From assembly GCA_013397695.1 (NCBI GenBank), contig VYZI01000105.1, forward strand, positions 1,007,710 to 1,071,709: a DNA stretch of 64,000 bases, given 5' to 3'. Origin of the DNA: Centropus unirufus. Taxonomy: Eukaryota; Chordata; Aves; Cuculiformes; Centropidae. The notes beneath the pieces are model-generated. The model was not told where the DNA came from. It was given only the letters and a program-made list of their open reading frames with translations, and ran no database searches. The position numbers and the translations under genes were made by a program. Positions 62,000-64,000 of this stretch are shown here, one piece after another. Every line of letters begins with the position of its first letter. Position 1 is the first letter of the stretch.

Positions 62000-62281
62000 G
62001 GGCCTACAAGAAAGCTAGGGAGGCACTTTTTTACAAGGATGTGTAGTGATAGGACCAGGGAAAATGGCTTTAAATTGGAAGGAAGAAGATTTAGATTAGA
62101 CATTAGGAAGAAGTTCTTCATGATGAGGGTGGTGAGACACTGGCACAGGTTGCCCAAGGAAGCTGGGGATGCCCCATCCCTGGAGCTGTTCAAGGCAAGG
62201 TTGGATGGGACCTTGAGCATCCTGGTCTGGTGGGAGGTGTCTTTGCCCATGGCAGGGAAGTTGGAACTGGATGATCTTTAA
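62000..62281 (+). pseudogene. CR1 ORF2 C-terminal remnant
   Basis: The open frame reads through the ORF2 C-terminus (RVVRHWHRLP, SLELFKARLDG) for about 90 codons without a stop. It lacks all catalytic parts of the protein and has no start of its own, so it is a passive relic. Confidence 0.8.
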
Positions 62282-62318
62282 GGTTCCTTCCAATCCAAAC
62301 CATTCTATGATTCTATGA
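62000..62318 (+). mobile_element. CR1 LINE, well-preserved 3' fragment (0.32 kb)
   Basis: Begins ggcctacaagaaagctaggg and ends with two clean octamers (attctatgattctatga). It is the best-preserved tail in the window and appears the least diverged copy. The frame 61949-62281 keeps IRKKFFMMRVVRHWHRLPKEAG and DAPSLELFKARLDGTLS, the ORF2 C-terminus. Confidence 0.95.
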
Positions 62319-62911
62319 TCTTGTCCATGAGTAAGAGCAAAGGACTTCAAATTGCTGCAGGAACAGCCACAATCATGTGTCACAACTCATGGTAGAGATC
62401 TACCTTACCTAGAATGGCGTCTCTCAATTTTCTAACATCCATCTGAGAAAGAAAATCATAAAAAGGACAAAAGGAAATAAACAAAACTAAACCTCAAAGT
62501 GATTAAAAACCCACAAAGTTTAAAATAAAAAATCCAAACTGAATACAGAACGTAGGGGAACTTTTTCACTGCCACCTAGTCTGCTTCCAAAGGGTTCACA
62601 TGCCAATCTAATAATAAAGCTGTCATATGGGGTGATGAGATTTTAGCTTTCAAGCTGAAGGTTGCTATGGGAAGGCTGTTCCCAGCAGCAGCACTGCACA
62701 GCGTTTGTAAAAGCCCTTCCCAGCACCAGACACCACTCTCTGGTTTTTAAGTAGGAAGAAATTCACTATTTTTTTCAAAAAGTCCCAGAAACAGCAACAG
62801 TCCTGGAAAAAGATGCGGAGAAAAGCATAATAAATGGGGTTGTAATTCAGACACTTGTAGAAATATGGATGCATTAACACCCCCTTCCCAAAGCTAAAGC
62901 AATCTTGCAAA
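62319..62911. other. Anonymous non-coding sequence
   Basis: About 590 bases with no gene or repeat recognised. The minus-strand frame 62665-62910 has no motif. Confidence 0.6.
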
Positions 62912-63723
62912 CATTGATCTGCTTGAGGGTAGGGAGGGTCTGCCGAGGGATCGATGGGCTGAGACCAGTGGCATGAGCTTAAACAAGGCCAAGTGCTGGG
63001 TCCTGCACTTAGGTCACACCAAGCTCATGCAGTATTCCAGGCTTGGGAAGAGTGGCTGGAAAGCTGCTTTGCAAAGAAGGACCTGGGGGTGTTGGTCAAC
63101 AACTGGCTGAACATAAGCCAGCAGTGTGTCCAGGTGGCCAAGAAGGCCTATAGCTTCCTGGCCTGTATCAGAAACAGCGTGGCCAGCAGAACCAGGAAAG
63201 TGATTGTGCCCCTGTACTCCGCACTGGTGAGGCTGCACCTTGAATTCTGTGTTCATTTTGGACCCCTTACTACAAGAAGGACACTGAGGATCTGGATAAT
63301 GTCCAGACATAAGCAACAAAGCTGGTGAAGCGGCTAGAGAATACATCTTATGAGGGGTGAATGAGGGACCTGGTGTTGTTTAGCCCGGAGAAAAGGAGGC
63401 TGAGGGGAGACGTTATCACTGCCTACAACTGCCTGAAAGGAGGTTGTAGCGAGGTGAGTGTTGGTCTTTTCTCCCAAGTGACAGGTGACAGGATGAGAAG
63501 GAATGGCCTCAAGTTGCACCAGGGGAGTTTCAGAGTAGAGATTTGCAAAAATTTTTTTTCCCTTTAAGGGTTCTCAGGCACTGGCAGAGGCTGTCAACAG
63601 AGGTGGTTGAGTCACCATCCCTGGAGGTGTTAAAAACACAGAGAGATGAGGTGCTCAGGGATCTAGTTTAGTAGTGGGCAGGTACAGCTGGACTCGAAGA
63701 TCTCCAGCCATCCTATTCTATGA
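62912..63723 (+). mobile_element. CR1 LINE, 5'-truncated copy (about 0.8 kb)
   Basis: Starts just after the RT palm (cattgatctgcttgagggta) and runs to a short tail (cctattctatga). It keeps most of the ORF2 C-terminal half with scattered frameshifts, including one missing base near 63260. A T-run at 63551-63558 lies where copies normally read aaatttcttcacc. Confidence 0.95.
62993..63328 (+). pseudogene. CR1 ORF2 remnant, connection region
   Basis: The 111-codon frame contains KKDLGVLVNNWLNISQQC, SFLACIRNSVASRT and VPLYSALVRLHLEFCVHF, the well-conserved stretch of CR1 ORF2 that follows the palm. After VHF the frame shifts because one G of the usual ttttggg is missing (near 63260), so the rest is read as GPLTTRRT. 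Confidence 0.88.
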
Positions 63724-64000
63724 AATCAGTGCACATCAGTTGAGCCAGTGTTGCTGTATTCATCAACACCAGGTTTGCTCGGATGTGGGAGAAGTTAAAT
63801 ACGACCAAATGATCTCACATGCTGAATGAGTGAGGAGCAGAAATGGGAACAGTTATTGCAATGCCTCTGCAGCATTGCATTAAATTGCAGGGTATGTTGA
63901 CTGTAAATTGAAATCCCGACACTCTGATAAAAATGAGGCATCAGTTCACAACAGGTTGAGGAATTTTGCCGAGCAAGGGACAAGTTTTTCTGGAATAAAG
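63724..64000. other. Anonymous non-coding sequence to window end
   Basis: No gene or repeat recognised in the last 277 bases. Confidence 0.6.

Noticed and set aside
1..64000. CRISPR arrays, operons, bacterial promoters, ribosome binding sites and phage modules
   Set aside because: No regularly spaced direct repeats or dense co-oriented coding sequences exist. Repeat content and composition are those of vertebrate, specifically avian, nuclear DNA.
1..64000. tRNA, rRNA or snoRNA genes
   Set aside because: By eye I found no segment with tRNA A/B box order and cloverleaf pairing, and no rRNA-like block. A covariance-model search would be decisive and cannot be run here.

Overview
The window looks like non-coding nuclear DNA from a bird. 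The main evidence is about 29 truncated copies of the non-LTR retrotransposon CR1. Many keep the avian-type 3' tail built from the octamer attctatga (or tcatagaat when inverted). There is also one solo retroviral LTR. I found no intact protein-coding gene, no tRNA or rRNA, no CRISPR array and no bacterial-style operon. Nearly all the open frames are chance frames or pieces of the decayed CR1 reverse-transcriptase gene.

Layout: 1-12 kb is mostly anonymous A+T-rich sequence. It carries a large CR1 fragment (5215-6094), two short CR1 tails (near 1.8 and 9.9 kb), an 18-bp perfect palindrome (7110-7127) and, at 9082-9221, a short reading frame that looks like an ancient L1/Tx1-type reverse transcriptase. 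From 12 to 26 kb CR1 copies are dense on both strands (12162, 14309, 16337, 17280, 18213, 19455, 22330, 23407, 25405, 25741). From 25991 to 32439 there is a block of about 6.4 kb in which I recognise no repeat. From 32 to 46.5 kb CR1 is dense again, including a head-to-head inverted pair of CR1 3' ends (42868-43046) and the longest copy, which keeps reverse-transcriptase motifs on the minus strand (44441-45485). From 46.5 to 64 kb come more CR1 copies, a 683-bp solo LTR with a perfect 5-bp target-site duplication (57191-57873), and two fairly well preserved plus-strand CR1 copies near the right end (62000-62318, 62912-63723).

By summing my hand-drawn boundaries, CR1 makes up roughly 10.8 kb of 64 kb (about 17%), split nearly evenly between strands (14 plus, 15 minus). 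All copies are 5'-truncated, as expected for target-primed reverse transcription. Subfamily differences are visible in the tails and internal segments but cannot be named without alignment to a repeat library.

Nothing here amounts to a gene system working together. The most useful observations are the L1-like relic, the inverted CR1 pair, the clean solo LTR and a few unexplained non-repeat segments. The window is either intergenic or the interior of a very large intron; the sequence alone does not decide which.
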